This document shows, piece by piece, positions 10,307 to 19,802 of a stretch of 64,000 bases of DNA. Made by a program: the position numbers and the translations under genes. The stretch is from Isochrysis galbana (taxonomy: Eukaryota; Haptophyta; Isochrysidales; Isochrysidaceae): the NCBI GenBank assembly GCA_018136815.1, contig CM030931.1, positions 2,273,398 through 2,337,397 of the forward strand, read 5' to 3'. The first letter of the stretch is position 1. Each line of letters begins with the position of its first letter. The notes beneath the pieces were generated by a model. The model did not search any database. It was not told the DNA's origin and saw only the letters and a list, made by a program, of their open reading frames with translations.

Positions 10307-10880
10307 ATGGGCCAGTACTTTGTCTTCATCGCCAAGCGACTCGGTCACCGCACCTACGAGGAGATCCGCGCCCCAGCCTTCAAGTTTTGCGAACACATGG
10401 AGGAGGGCATGAGCGGCGCCATCTTGGCGATGCTGCTCGTCACAGCCTCTGGCATGGGCCGTGGATGTGGGATGTGGAGACTTCCGCGTGGATCTGGCCA
10501 AGGAACGCTACCCGTCGATGTGGGCCCTCATCAAACCATACATGGGCCGTTGGTGCAAGGCAAACCTCATGCTCGTCGGCGACTACTCCGACGAGTACGA
10601 CAGGATCCCCAAGACCAAGTACATTGGAGACGAGGCCGCCGTCGCGTACCTCTGCATGGAATACATCACGGCAGTCGCGTACGCTGAAACGGATCCCATG
10701 GTGCAAGTGCACCGAGCAGCTGGCAAACTCTACATGGAGAACAAGAAGGCCGTCCTCGCACGCGTCACGGACCTCGCCACCCAAGATCAGCCAAGCGACA
10801 TCGTCGCCTGCCAGCAGAACGACATTGAGGAAGAGGGATGTGAGAAAAAGACGAAGAAGATGAAAACTCAGCCCGCGTAG
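10307..10880 (+). pseudogene. MGQY-type conserved protein, frameshifted by a 7-bp tandem duplication
   Basis: The frame opens MGQYFVFIAKRLGHRTYEEI at 10307 and runs to SGMGRG. The protein then continues in another frame as CGDFRVDLAKERYPSMW, LMLVGDYSDEYDRIP and IGDEAAVAYLCMEYITAVAY, with stop at 10880. At the break GATGTGG occurs twice in direct succession (10464-10470, 10471-10477). Removing one copy restores a glycine-rich GRGCGDF phrase and a single frame of about 188 aa. From memory, short proteins starting MGQY with an SGxGRGGGD-like middle and a GDY motif occur in protists and some large DNA viruses; their function is unknown to me. A basic C-terminal tail (KKTKKMK) follows. An assembly error instead of a real mutation is possible. 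Confidence 0.65.
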
Positions 10881-11376
10881 CTGGGGGGTTACTGCGTGTG
10901 TAGAGAGTGGGGGAGCGTGATCAGCTTTGTACTCATCGTCCTCGTAATAATAATATTACTGTGGCTATCCAAAAACAAAACAGCACCCGTTGATAAGAAA
11001 AAAAACTGGCCCTCTTTTGACGGAACGCGACTTGATAACCAATTGCCAATGGCCAATGGGGAGAGAAGAACTCAAATTCACATTCACCTTCCATCTCCTC
11101 CCGGCTCTCGGTGTGTTTGCCCTTGCACACACCGCATCAGCTGCCGCTCAACAAGAGGGCTCGAGGGCTCGGTCTCCATCCGAGCTCCCTCTTCCAAGAT
11201 TCTTCCTTCTTTCGATACTTTTCACTTTTCATGTTTTGAGGTCCAGGCTTCCCTCTATTTTTCCATGGGGGTAGCAAGCCCATTCCTGTGTTAAGCATGC
11301 AACTCTACCTTGTCCTGCACAGACGAACTGTCTACTACACTCGCAACCTGCCCTGCCACACCTAAATTCCCAAGAC
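10881..11376. other. Intergenic, no supported gene
   Basis: One short plus frame contains a hydrophobic stretch (VISFVLIVLVIIILLWL, near 10920-10970) but otherwise looks non-coding; a very small membrane peptide cannot be excluded. Confidence 0.4.
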
Positions 11377-11967
11377 TCACAGCTCTATGGATTGCTCTAC
11401 CTCACTTGCTTGGTGTTGCTGCTTGTAGACTTGAGAAAGGTCTTCCAAATTGCCCTCTGATTCACCTTCCTCCTCTTCTCCAGTTTCTGCATCTGTATCA
11501 TCATCTGGAGATGCATCCTCCTCTGCCTCATCCGAAGGGATGTCAGCGACGTCCGACTGAGTGGCTTCTTCCGGCACTCTCTGGACCTCAGCCTGCGATG
11601 CTACACTGGAAACAGACGCGGCAAGTGGGCCTCCATACCTCCTGTCCCTGAGTTTCTGCCGACGGACTTCGCGCTCCTCAGCAGTGAGACATGCGGTGAA
11701 CAAACGGCCGCGTCGCACATCTATCTCTCCAGGCTCAAGCTCCTCTTCGCCGTAAATCTTTTGGTAGCACGCCTGACTTTGGCAGCGGAGAATACAATTT
11801 GCTCTCTCATCCTCGTCGTGATCCTTGCAGTTGCTCCGCTCGCATTCGCGTCGTCTTGCTTGCACCGCGCGTGAGGTGCGATGGGCCTTTCGTGCGTCGA
11901 CCCCACCCAGATGTGCAAACAGCCCCAATAGAAGGAGTGCGAGCATCGGCGGCGCTGCCGCAGACAT
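11377..11967 (-). CDS. Secreted/ER cysteine-rich small protein (DUF4787-like) with acidic tail
   Basis: A 196-aa protein. Residues 1-25 form a signal peptide (APPMLALLLLGLFAHLGGVD). The conserved core follows, residues about 35-100: CERSNCKDHDEDERANCILR, CQSQACYQKIYG, LEPGEIDVRRGRLFTACL. The spacing of six cysteines with ECY/ACY followed by LE-GEID-R-F-C is what I remember for small secretory-pathway proteins of plants and protists grouped as DUF4787; the function is unknown. The C-terminal 70 residues are almost all Glu, Asp, Ser and Ala (DDDTDAETGEEEEGESE). The start ATG has a purine at -3. No intron is apparent. Confidence 0.75.
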   Translation of the reverse strand: MSAAAPPMLALLLLGLFAHLGGVDARKAHRTSRAVQARRRECERSNCKDHDEDERANCILRCQSQACYQKIYGEEELEPGEIDVRRGRLFTACLTAEEREVRRQKLRDRRYGGPLAASVSSVASQAEVQRVPEEATQSDVADIPSDEAEEDASPDDDTDAETGEEEEGESEGNLEDLSQVYKQQHQASEVEQSIEL

Positions 11968-12055
11968 GGTCGGCTGGTCGGCTCATTCTACTTTTTCTAC
12001 TCTATCTACTAGAGGCTGCCGCTTCGTGCGCGTGCCCGCTTCGTGGGCGTGCCCA

Positions 12056-12187
12056 CCGCGGGGGAAAGCAGAGAAAAAAGTTGTTATGCTAGTCTTCATT
12101 TAATTTTAAAATACTGCTCTATATACAACTGTGGACATTTGATCGCTCAATTCGACTGATGTCCCACAATTGACGGAACGACACCTA
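12056..12187 (+). repeat. Solo end of the GGTGTCGTTCC inverted-repeat element
   Basis: This 132-bp stretch, ending ttgacggaacgacacc, matches the right end (about 55050-55182) and, inverted, the left end (54367-54510) of the element at 54367-55182. Only one end is present here, just upstream of the cysteine-rich gene. Confidence 0.85.
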
Positions 12188-12499
12188 AGCGCTCAGTATG
12201 GCGGATAGACTCGCTTAACCGCACATAGATCACCGCCGCGATTCACTCACCTACCTGACCTCAACCCTCAGACCCAATGAAACACATTCACTTGTCCCCC
12301 TGATTCAAAAAGACAACGCTAAACCCGGTAGCCCGATGGCGCAGGAGGAAGTTGAGGAAAACCTATCAGGGATCGGAACACGCCCCCTGCTGCAGGCTGA
12401 AGGAAACCCCATACACCATACACCCAGCCCCTAGGTAGCGCACGAGGGACGGGCCGCAAGGCAGGTGGAGGGGGAGCGAGAGTAGCGGGCGTGGCTGCA

Positions 12500-12560
12500 T
12501 AGTTAAGGTGCTGAGTCGCGCGCGCGGCGAGAATGTTAAGAAGTTTTCTCTCTCTCTCCC
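12500..12560 (+). repeat. Isolated 3'-tail motif of the repeat/retroelement families
   Basis: The string gcgcgcggcgagaatgttaa followed by gaagttttctctc resembles the tails at 13370-13400 and 27380-27415 and the minus-strand tail at 15858-15892. It ends in a TC microsatellite. Confidence 0.5.
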
Positions 12561-12645
12561 TCTCTCTCTCCCCCCCGCTGTTTCCCCTTCTCACGCGCTC
12601 ACCCCGTTTACGTTAGACGTTAGTGTTCTACGTGTTACTGTGAGC

Positions 12646-13402
12646 AACTAAGTTTATACTTGGTTGACCCATGGGGGGGCACGAGCCCCCCCCTCTCTCC
12701 ACTCCTCCCCTGCCATGGGGGAGGAACCACCCATCCTCCTGGCATGCCTGATGGCTTGCCAGGAGGCCACTGCCCTACTGACCCACTCTCTTCCCCACAG
12801 GCTCGCCCCATTCGCCCATCCTGGCCCCTCGTGACCAGCCCATTGCTCCAACCCCCCCTCCCCCCCTGGTCGACAGGCAGACAGGTGCAGACTGGGGGCC
12901 CCAGAGGCTCGGGAGCGCCAGCGAGGGAGAGGCAGGGGAGGCCAAGGCCCAGCCCCAGCCTCCTCTGCCCCCTGAGCTGGCCTCCAGGAGCCTCCAGAGC
13001 CGCCAGAGGGCAGCTGGAGGCCTGCCGCAGGCGCGCCATCGCGCGTGCCGCAGGAGAGGGGAGAGAGAGCGCGGAAAAGGGGGTGGGCGCGAGCGAGAGC
13101 TCCGCCCACCGGAAAATCGGTAAGTCTCGCGCCTGTTTACAGGATAAGACGAGACAGAGTGGGCCGCCCACTCGGAGACACAGGAGGAAGGGGGGGAGAG
13201 ATCACCGGGGGGTGGCGCGGGCCACCGGACCATATCTAAGCCCTCCACCCCAATCCCCCTAGTAGTGTACGGGGGGAGCCGCCTGATGGCGGGGGGAGAA
13301 GGGCCGGGGAATGGGGGTGTAGAGAGTATGCTACGTGCTACTTGTAGTGGGTAGTGGTTCCATTCGCCGCGAGTGCGGTAAGAATATTAAAAGGTTTTTT
13401 TT
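12646..13402 (+). repeat. Repeat family A, full-length plus copy
   Basis: It begins with the near-palindrome AACTAAGTTTATACTTGGTT, then catgggggggcacgagcccc. An internal hairpin has TCCTGGCA pairing with TGCCAGGA (about 12738-12766). A GC-rich core lacks a conserved ORF. It ends gagtgcggtaagaatatta plus a T run. Other copies: 25956-26460, 33928-34560 plus a detached inverted tail at 33714-33925, 55513-56264 (minus, full length), 57523-58085 and a diverged minus piece at 4434-4640. The lone head motif also occurs at 49800. Long open frames in it differ between copies and read both ways, so I treat it as a non-autonomous element. Confidence 0.8.
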
Positions 13403-13734
13403 TACGTGTTACTGTGAGTGTGCGTGAGATAGTGGTGTTTGGGGTTTTTGTAGAAGAGAGAATTTTATCCGGTTCTGTGACGAGGAGAGCGCGAGCGATG
13501 GCGTCGCTCCTCTCCATTTCGGCCGCCCTGCTGGTCACCGCGATGGTGCCAGGGCGATACAGAGCTAGGAAGGAGGGAGGGGCCGCGGCTCGCCGCGGCC
13601 ACACTCGCTTCGGCGGGAGGGATTAGCGCTCTGGGCTCCCATTCACGAGTGTGCCCCCCCCCCCCCCCTGCGTTGCTTTTACCCGAAAGGGGTTTTCCCC
13701 CAGCGTGGACTCGAGGAGAGGAGAGAGGACGCGC

Positions 13735-13905
13735 TGGGGTGCGCGGGGTGCTCGGTGCGTGCACTGGGGGGGGACAAATATCGAGGGGAGGGGGCAGTGC
13801 CTCCTCCCCCCGGTATCACTCGGACACCAGGCTCGTCAGGCATGGCGGGATTCCGGGACTGAAAAAGTTGTGTCCAATTAGCTAGTGGGGTTGGCTAGGA
13901 CATAG
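13735..13905 (+). repeat. Dispersed repeat, inverted partner at 31949-32150
   Basis: The stretch from about ggtgcgcggggtgctcggtg to ccaattagctagtggggttg is found as its reverse complement at 31949-32150, with small indels and matching ends (cccggaatcccgccatgcc). No ORF is supported. Confidence 0.8.
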
Positions 13906-14151
13906 CTTTAATTATTTTAGTTTACTACTGTTTCTTTATCAACCAAGGCGATAATACTTCTACCACAACAAAGCTGCTTGATGCACATGATGCTAGGCAT
14001 GTCATCTCTCAATCTGCGCGAGGTCTGCATAGTCCCTTTAAGATAAAGCATCGAAAACAGTCACGTGAGCAAGCTAGCTATCTCGTTAGAGATGCAGGTT
14101 TTCAATGGCTGAGACGAGTCCCACAAGGTGCTATGGGGCATAGAATGCTTG

Positions 14152-15270
14152 CTACCAACTTTTAGGCACCAAATCTTGGGCGTGCGTCTCCGCAGGCGCT
14201 TCTTCATTTTCTCCCATGAGCATTGCAAGCATCTCCTTCTTCCTTTTTGCGAGGATAGCCTGTTCTATTGCAGCTCGGTCTGGAAGCTCACGGAGAACAT
14301 TCTCATCCTCGCTCCCAGCAACCGCTCCCCCTCCAGTCCCATCTTGGTCAGCTTCGCTGTCGTCATCCTCGTCTTCCATACTCTCCCCAGCAATTCGCCG
14401 TGCAGCCTTGGCAGCATGCCACTCAGCCTGTTGTTTGTGCAGCGTCTCTGCTTCCGCCGCTCGTTCCAGCTCTTCTAGTACACCATCCTCCTCATCCCGA
14501 TACCTAATAGCGTTGGCAGCATGGACAATGCGGTGGAGGTGCAGGCTTGTCAAGCTGTTGGCACGGCCACAATCAGCCCTCGCAGAGTGCCCGGGCGCAC
14601 TTGTGCGTCCACACTCTACCACAAGTGATCATGGACTGCGATGATCCGAGCAGGCCAGGCCGTATGCCAGGGGCGGCGGGGCCTTCGCACCCATAGTAGT
14701 CTGCATCAATTCCTTTCATCAACTCAAACCTTGTTCTCTTCTCTCGATCTGGCGCCTTCTTCTTGAAGAGTTCGCGCACACCGGGCAGGTTTTTGGCTGC
14801 GCCGAAGTACCGATATCCTCTCCCAGGAACAACCTCCTCAGCCTCTTCCTCACCAAAAAGCTGCGGCGCGGTTCGGAAGTGGTCGGCACCGCCGAGTTTC
14901 TTGATTTGCCGCTCCCAGTGCCCCTTCTCACGTATGAGCTTGTTGATTTGGTCGTTGAGGTCGCGGACGCGATGTTCATCGAGGCCCTCGTTTTGAATAA
15001 GCGAGACTTTCTTCGACAACTCACGGATTATCTGGCCACGATACCTGCGGAAGGCCAAAGATGACGGTCACGGGTCAGATGAATGGGTGCCACCCAGCTC
15101 TGCCGGCGGCAAGCAAGTGGCTGGTGGCCGGCGCACATCTCGCAGTCGTTGACGTCCTCGCACTCACTGGCCAAGTACGGTCGTTGCGACTTGTCCGGCC
15201 GGTTCGCATCGCGCTTCGCGGTGACGAATCGATTGAGAAGCGCCTGCGCCTTCTCCTCGTTGCGCGCCAT
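14152..15270 (-). CDS. ISY1: Pre-mRNA splicing factor ISY1, three exons
   Basis: Exons are complement 15137-15270, 14691-15044 and 14152-14503. The introns (92 and 187 bp) have GT-AG ends and rejoin in frame to give 279 aa. ISY1 is a component of the activated spliceosome (NTC-associated). The start MARNEEKAQALLNRFVTAK, then RPYLASECEDVNDCE, LSKKVSLIQNEGLDEHRVRD, LNDQINKLIREKGHWERQI, LGGADHF, GRGYRYFGAAKNLPGVREL and FELMKGIDADYYGY follow the family order throughout. The C-terminal third is acidic and helical, ending with a helix like that of other ISY1 proteins (AAIEQAILAKRKKEMLAML). The length matches the family (about 280 aa). The start codon context is good (gcgccATGg on the minus strand). 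Confidence 0.95.
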
Positions 15271-15364
15271 GGGCGGCGCGCGGCGTGGCGCAGCGCCAGA
15301 CCGCCACGCTCGACGTTTTACTCCTCTACATCGCAATATCTAAAGGAGCTCCCTTCCCATCCGT

Positions 15365-16194
15365 GTGAGCCCTTTAGCTTTGAGAATTGAGAATTGTAGT
15401 CTTGTTGGGCTAGCATCCATAGTCACGGCGTATGGACCACTGCCACCGGCTGTGCCTATTGCGCTTTTCGCCCCAATCCTCCCGGTCACGACACGGCTCG
15501 CCCCGACCACCCGGACAGTTGGCGATATGGGACGGGCGATGGCGCCCATTCGCCATTTGCCATTCGCAACGTGCCACTCTGAGAAGAGGGGGGGGGGGGG
15601 GCGAGCTACTCACGAGACGTTTTATTTTTACGTCTACGTAGAAGATCAGAACTGCTTGTAACTAGGGATGGCGATGGCGGCCGTCGCGCCGTCGCTGTTT
15701 GATTGCCTGCTTGCCATAGAGGATTAGCGCGGCCACCACAACCATTTTCAGCAAGCTCATGAGGTCGGTGTTGTTGGTCATGCACAGAGAGAGAATGAGA
15801 ATGAGAGCTTCTTAGGTCCGAGGTAGACACGGGAGGCTACAACGCTAGGTCCCAAAAAGGAAAAAAAAACTTCTTAATGTTCACTCCGCGCTCGCGGCCT
15901 TGCGACATTCTCCCGACAGCCACGCCCGCGTCCCTTAATACTCCCTTACACTCGCCTTGCGGCTCGTCCCCTCGTGCTCTACTTAGGGGCTCCATGTTCG
16001 GGGTTTCCAGTGGCAGGCGGCGTGTACCGGTCTCCGATGGTCGATTTCTCGGCCTCCTCTCGCTCCATCGGACGATCGGTTTTTCTTGCGGTCCTCGTGG
16101 TTGGTGGCACATGAGGGTGGGTTTGGGCCTGTGTTGCGCATTGGGCCTGTGACGTGGGATCATGAGTGCGCGGGGTGCGGCGTTTGTTGGAAGG
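15365..16194. other. Intergenic; includes 3' flank of the retroelement-like ORF
   Basis: A 14-base G run lies at about 15588-15601. On the minus strand 15858-15892 reads cgcgagcgcggagtgaacat then taagaag and a T run, resembling the tails of family A and probably marking the 3' end of the element at 16195-17662. No gene is supported. Confidence 0.45.
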
Positions 16195-17662
16195 TTAGGC
16201 TAGTTTTTCCGCCATGTCGAGAGCTTGTGCCACCAAGGTCAGGTTTGTGTTCATTGCGAGGGCACCTTTGGTGTTCACTATGAATATCGGGGCGCTAAGG
16301 TCCCGTGCGTCCTTGATCTTTGGCCTTCTGCCTCGGGAGGCTTGCTTGGTGCGCGCTAGCGAAGTTTTGTTCGAGGATTCGAGGCCGCGTACGAGGAATG
16401 TGAATCTGGTCAGGGTGCGTTCGATGACGGGGATGTGGTGAAAAGTGTAATTGTCATATTCGACCTTATAGAAGTCAGTTATTATAAATCTCCATGCTAT
16501 CAAGTATAGGGTTCTGAGGCTATCGGGCGTCGGTGTGCTCGGGTATACGAACAGTTTGTCCTTCACTTCTTGTATCGCCGTCCTATTGTGTTCCGGGGTG
16601 AATCCTGCTGCTGCTTCTATAGTAGCAAAGATCTGTTTTGTGGCGGGGCATCTGGCCAGGTGGATCGAGCTCTCTTGATGTTTTCCGCATAGTCTGCATT
16701 TCTTCGTGGTCGCCATATTGAAGCGGTTTCGTGTTCCCAGTCTCCTGTGGGTGATGTGCTTGAAGTGTGGGTGTTTGTCTGTGTGTTTCAGTAGGGGCAA
16801 AGTGTATAGGCTGGCCACGTGTTTCCATTCTTCTTGGGTTAGGTCGATTTTTCGTGCCCATGCCTCACGTGCCGGTTGGGGCGTGTTGCCTAGGGTTTTC
16901 TCCTCTAGTGCTCGTGTTATGTCTGAAACTGTAACGCGGTCGAGTGGTGTTGTGGCTTTCCAAGCTTCATTGCGTTCCCTGCGTTTGGCGGCTTCTGCCT
17001 CGCATTCGCAAAGGCGGTGCATCGGCGTGAGGCCGCGTGCCATTTCGGGGCGCCAACCCTTGCAGCCTTTGAGGGAGCCGTGAACCGCGAGCTTGTGCGG
17101 CGATTGCAGGGCGGGGGGCATTTGCAGGGGTTTGCACGCCCGAATGGCGTAGTTGATGGGGACTGTCTTGCCGTCGATCGATAGTAGCAGCTTGCGCGGA
17201 AAGTTTCCGTTTAGAAAGGTCCCTTGCGTCGCCGAGATGTAGAGGTGCCAGCGGGCTGAGTGGGCCACCTTGGACACGAAGGTTCCGGATTCTCCTTCGA
17301 GCTTCATGCGCTCGCGGTTGCCTTTGAGGAATGTGAAGCCATTGCTTTCGATCGCCTTGACGATAGTGCTTAGGGTGATTTTAGATGCTTGCGCTAGGCC
17401 TTCTGCTTCGACGACTACGTGTGCCGCTACGTCTTGAAGCGCGTCGTATAGGGCCTTGCGGTTTGAAGTGCCTTTTTTGTTGATCTTGTCTTCGATCGAG
17501 TCGATTTTAGTGCGTACGGCTATGTCTGCGCCTTGGATGCGAATGGTGGTTTGCTCACCGTATTTTGCCTGGAATTGTTGTGCGCAATCTTCGTTAACTG
17601 CGATGTGGGATCCTTGTTGGATGTGGGGATGCGGACTTCGAATCCCTTGTCCGACGTAGTTA
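16195..17662 (-). mobile_element. Retroelement-like ORF with C-terminal zinc-binding motif
   Basis: The frame is open from about 17662 to the stop at 16195, about 489 codons; the first ATG is at 17307 (370 aa). A zinc-knuckle pattern CRLCGKHQESSIHLARC (C-x2-C-x7-H-x4-C) lies about 200 residues into the ATG-started protein and is the kind seen after the reverse transcriptase of non-LTR elements. Relics of the same ORF at 4838-5003 and 8720-8968 show that it is dispersed. No reverse-transcriptase motifs are visible in the open part, so this is either a truncated copy or a different element type. The upstream part overlaps the 3' end of the next ORF in the -1 frame for about 140 nt. The 3' flank resembles that of repeat family A. 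Calling it a LINE is an inference. Confidence 0.6.
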
Positions 17663-18701
17663 TGCCACCCTCAGTTAAGACGACCACAGAAGGCGGCGAA
17701 GGCAAACGACCTGAGGATGCACGTTTAATGAATTTGACAGGCGCGTATTTGAAATTGTTGTTGATCCATGTCACGAAGTTTGCGCACTCGGGGAAATACA
17801 TGGATTTGACTTGCGGCAAGAGCAGCTTCGCAACATTTCTCTCAGGGCAGTATACGACCTTCACATCATCTCTCTCCGCAGCTACATTGATGGCATCGTA
17901 AAACTCTTTGTCTGATATGCTCAACACATCTGCTGCTTGACTACAGCGCTGTTGAGCATCTCTTGGTGACCTTCTGATAAAGCACCAGTAGTGGGTGAGG
18001 TACGCGGCAACATCTTCATTCAATGCGAACAGCCCATCAACGTGCTTGGAGTTGGGGCCGATTTCTTTTATGTCGTAGTTGTTGTTGATCAATGCCACGT
18101 TAGGCTTCAGTGCATCAACAAGCTTCCTTGCATTCATACAATGCACGCTAGTCCGATTCGAGAACATATACCAGCCGTTTTCCAATGTCGCGGTCAACTT
18201 TGCCAAGTCGGGCGGTAGCCCGAGATATTTTCGCGTTTTGACCCGGGCATTTTCTTCTTCTTTCTGTCGTATTTTTATATTGTCCTCAAGTGCATCACGT
18301 ATCTCGGAGGGAGAAAGGACAGGAGTGGACTGCGACACCCTCGCGACCACGGAGGTGGAGGGCTTCTCGGAGGGAGGAAGGACAGGAGTGGACTGCGACA
18401 CCCTCGCGACGGAGGTGGAGGGGGGGGGCGGGATATTTTCGTTTATAAATCCACTTAGGATGTCTTTATCGAATGTGGGTAAACTCCGTTCCCTCGTGCT
18501 TAGCAGCAAGGAGTCACCAAACATGTATACATGGGTGAAATTTCTAATTTTCAAAGTTTTAAGCTGTTTCACGATTTCGCCGATTTGATTGTATGCAAAA
18601 TGAAGTCGGACCCCAGAGCCTTCGAATCTCACTCCATTGCCATCTCGGTGCAATAACACGCATTCAGTGACGCAATCGGCGGGCAAAGCTTGAACGCTCA
18701 T
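17520..18701 (-). CDS. Unknown 393-aa protein, intronless, virus-like neighbourhood
   Basis: A single intact frame from ATG at 18701. The N-terminal 90 residues look folded (VTECVLLHRDGNGVRFEG, HVYMFGDSLLLSTRERSL). Residues 90-140 carry two near-identical Pro/Ser-rich units (STSVARVSQSTPVL), encoded by a roughly 60-bp duplication at 18306-18421. The C-terminal half again looks globular: NGWYMFSNRTSVHCMNARKL, DVAAYLTHYWCFIRR, VKVVYCPERNVAKLLLPQ. I recognise no domain. The last 140 nt overlap the retroelement-like ORF in the -1 frame, which could mean translational coupling or simply a junction of two unrelated sequences. The lack of introns and the tight packing differ from the surrounding housekeeping genes. 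Confidence 0.6.
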   Translation of the reverse strand: MSVQALPADCVTECVLLHRDGNGVRFEGSGVRLHFAYNQIGEIVKQLKTLKIRNFTHVYMFGDSLLLSTRERSLPTFDKDILSGFINENIPPPPSTSVARVSQSTPVLPPSEKPSTSVVARVSQSTPVLSPSEIRDALEDNIKIRQKEEENARVKTRKYLGLPPDLAKLTATLENGWYMFSNRTSVHCMNARKLVDALKPNVALINNNYDIKEIGPNSKHVDGLFALNEDVAAYLTHYWCFIRRSPRDAQQRCSQAADVLSISDKEFYDAINVAAERDDVKVVYCPERNVAKLLLPQVKSMYFPECANFVTWINNNFKYAPVKFIKRASSGRLPSPPSVVVLTEGGITTSDKGFEVRIPTSNKDPTSQLTKIAHNNSRQNTVSKPPFASKAQT

Positions 18702-19172
18702 GCCCGGCGCCCCTTGTTCATGTCAGAGGGACAAAAAAATTTTCACCACGCCATCGGCCCGTCGCGCACGGGGAGCCGTTCATTTTTTTGGGGGGGGAAG
18801 AACGTAACCTCCTCGTCATGCTCGCGGGTGCTCTTGCGCTCACTCTCCTCGCGTCGGCGCAGCCTTGAAGAATAACGAGCTTAAAAACACTCATACACGC
18901 AATCTCGATGACTTCAAATGGAATGGCCTAGTGATGACATTCACACCATCGACGATCTTCGCCGCTACCGCGTGACAAACGTTGAAACCCGTAACGAAAC
19001 GCACAGACACGGAATACAAACACAAACACGATGTTACGAGGCCTTAAGGACGCGCGGCGTCTTCCTCCCCGCGCGCTTTATTCTTTTTTCGCCGCGCGGA
19101 CTCACCCCAGCGTTTCGTTACGGGTTTTATATAGCCGACGTGTATGACAAAAAAATCATCTTCGACAAAGTA

Positions 19173-19298
19173 ATGCTGACCGCCTTGTTGGTCACGCTTG
19201 GGGTCGTCGCCGCGCTCGTGGCGGTGGTCGTCTTTGTCATCAGGACCGTGACCAAGCGATTATCCACAGCGAATGCAAACTCTGTGAGAATATTTTAA
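19173..19298 (+). CDS. Possible 41-aa single-pass membrane peptide
   Basis: From the ATG at 19173 the frame encodes a membrane span (ALLVTLGVVAALVAVVVFVI) followed by RTVTKRL and stops at 19298. The frame is open upstream to 18918, but that part looks non-coding. Its anchor resembles the one in the knottin protein 700 bp downstream. It is very short and unsupported by homology. Confidence 0.3.
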   Translation: MLTALLVTLGVVAALVAVVVFVIRTVTKRLSTANANSVRIF

Positions 19299-19385
19299 AG
19301 GGGCGCGGTCACTTGCACACCAGCCACTCAATATTATGGCTGCTACTAATTCAAACATGGGTAGCCTCTCCACCCTCGCACTCAC

Positions 19386-19526
19386 TCATACTCTCCGCTT
19401 TCCTGAGAGAGCGGCTCTATACCGAGTCCTTGTGGTGGTATCGGGGGTCATCGACAATTCTTGTATTTGTTGTTTGAGTCGTGTGATTGTCTCGTTCGCT
19501 AGACGGATCTTTTCTAGATACAGCAT
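19386..19526 (-). CDS. Possible 46-aa helical peptide in an AT-rich patch
   Basis: ATG at 19526, stop at 19386. The sequence MLYLEKIRLANETITRLKQQ then IQELSMTPDTTTRTRY looks like a short coiled coil with a basic end. It follows the next small ORF by 11 nt in a different frame, across an A7 run, so the two may once have been one protein. Confidence 0.35.
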   Translation of the reverse strand: MLYLEKIRLANETITRLKQQIQELSMTPDTTTRTRYRAALSGKRRV

Positions 19527-19537
19527 TTTTTTGTGTT

Positions 19538-19714
19538 CTAATTGACCAACTTCCGTATTTTTTTAATACTATTTGTAAATACATTAGAAGTCAATTTTAC
19601 AACATTTAGTATATTAATCATGCGATCGCATAACTCTATACACTCTTCGCTATTTTTTATAATCTTATTATAATTATGGATTTGTTTCGTGAGTTGTTCC
19701 ACCAAGTCCGTCAT
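19538..19714 (-). CDS. Possible 58-aa coiled-coil peptide in an AT-rich patch
   Basis: ATG at 19714, stop at 19538. The protein begins MTDLVEQLTKQIHNYNKIIK and continues ECIELCDRMINILNVVKL, rich in Asn, Ile and Lys and predicted to be helical. The DNA around it (19560-19745) is far more AT-rich than the rest of the window, which supports a different origin. The function is unknown. Confidence 0.4.
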   Translation of the reverse strand: MTDLVEQLTKQIHNYNKIIKNSEECIELCDRMINILNVVKLTSNVFTNSIKKIRKLVN

Positions 19715-19802
19715 TTGTTTGTTGTATTCACGGCCACATTTTTTTTAGAGGGCCGCTCCTCTCCCTCCTTCCTTGGCATCGGCCCCAAATCTTAAAATCT
19801 GC

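Noticed and set aside
12635-13262. Long frames on both strands (178 and 200 codons)
   Set aside because: They lie within repeat family A and are not conserved between copies.
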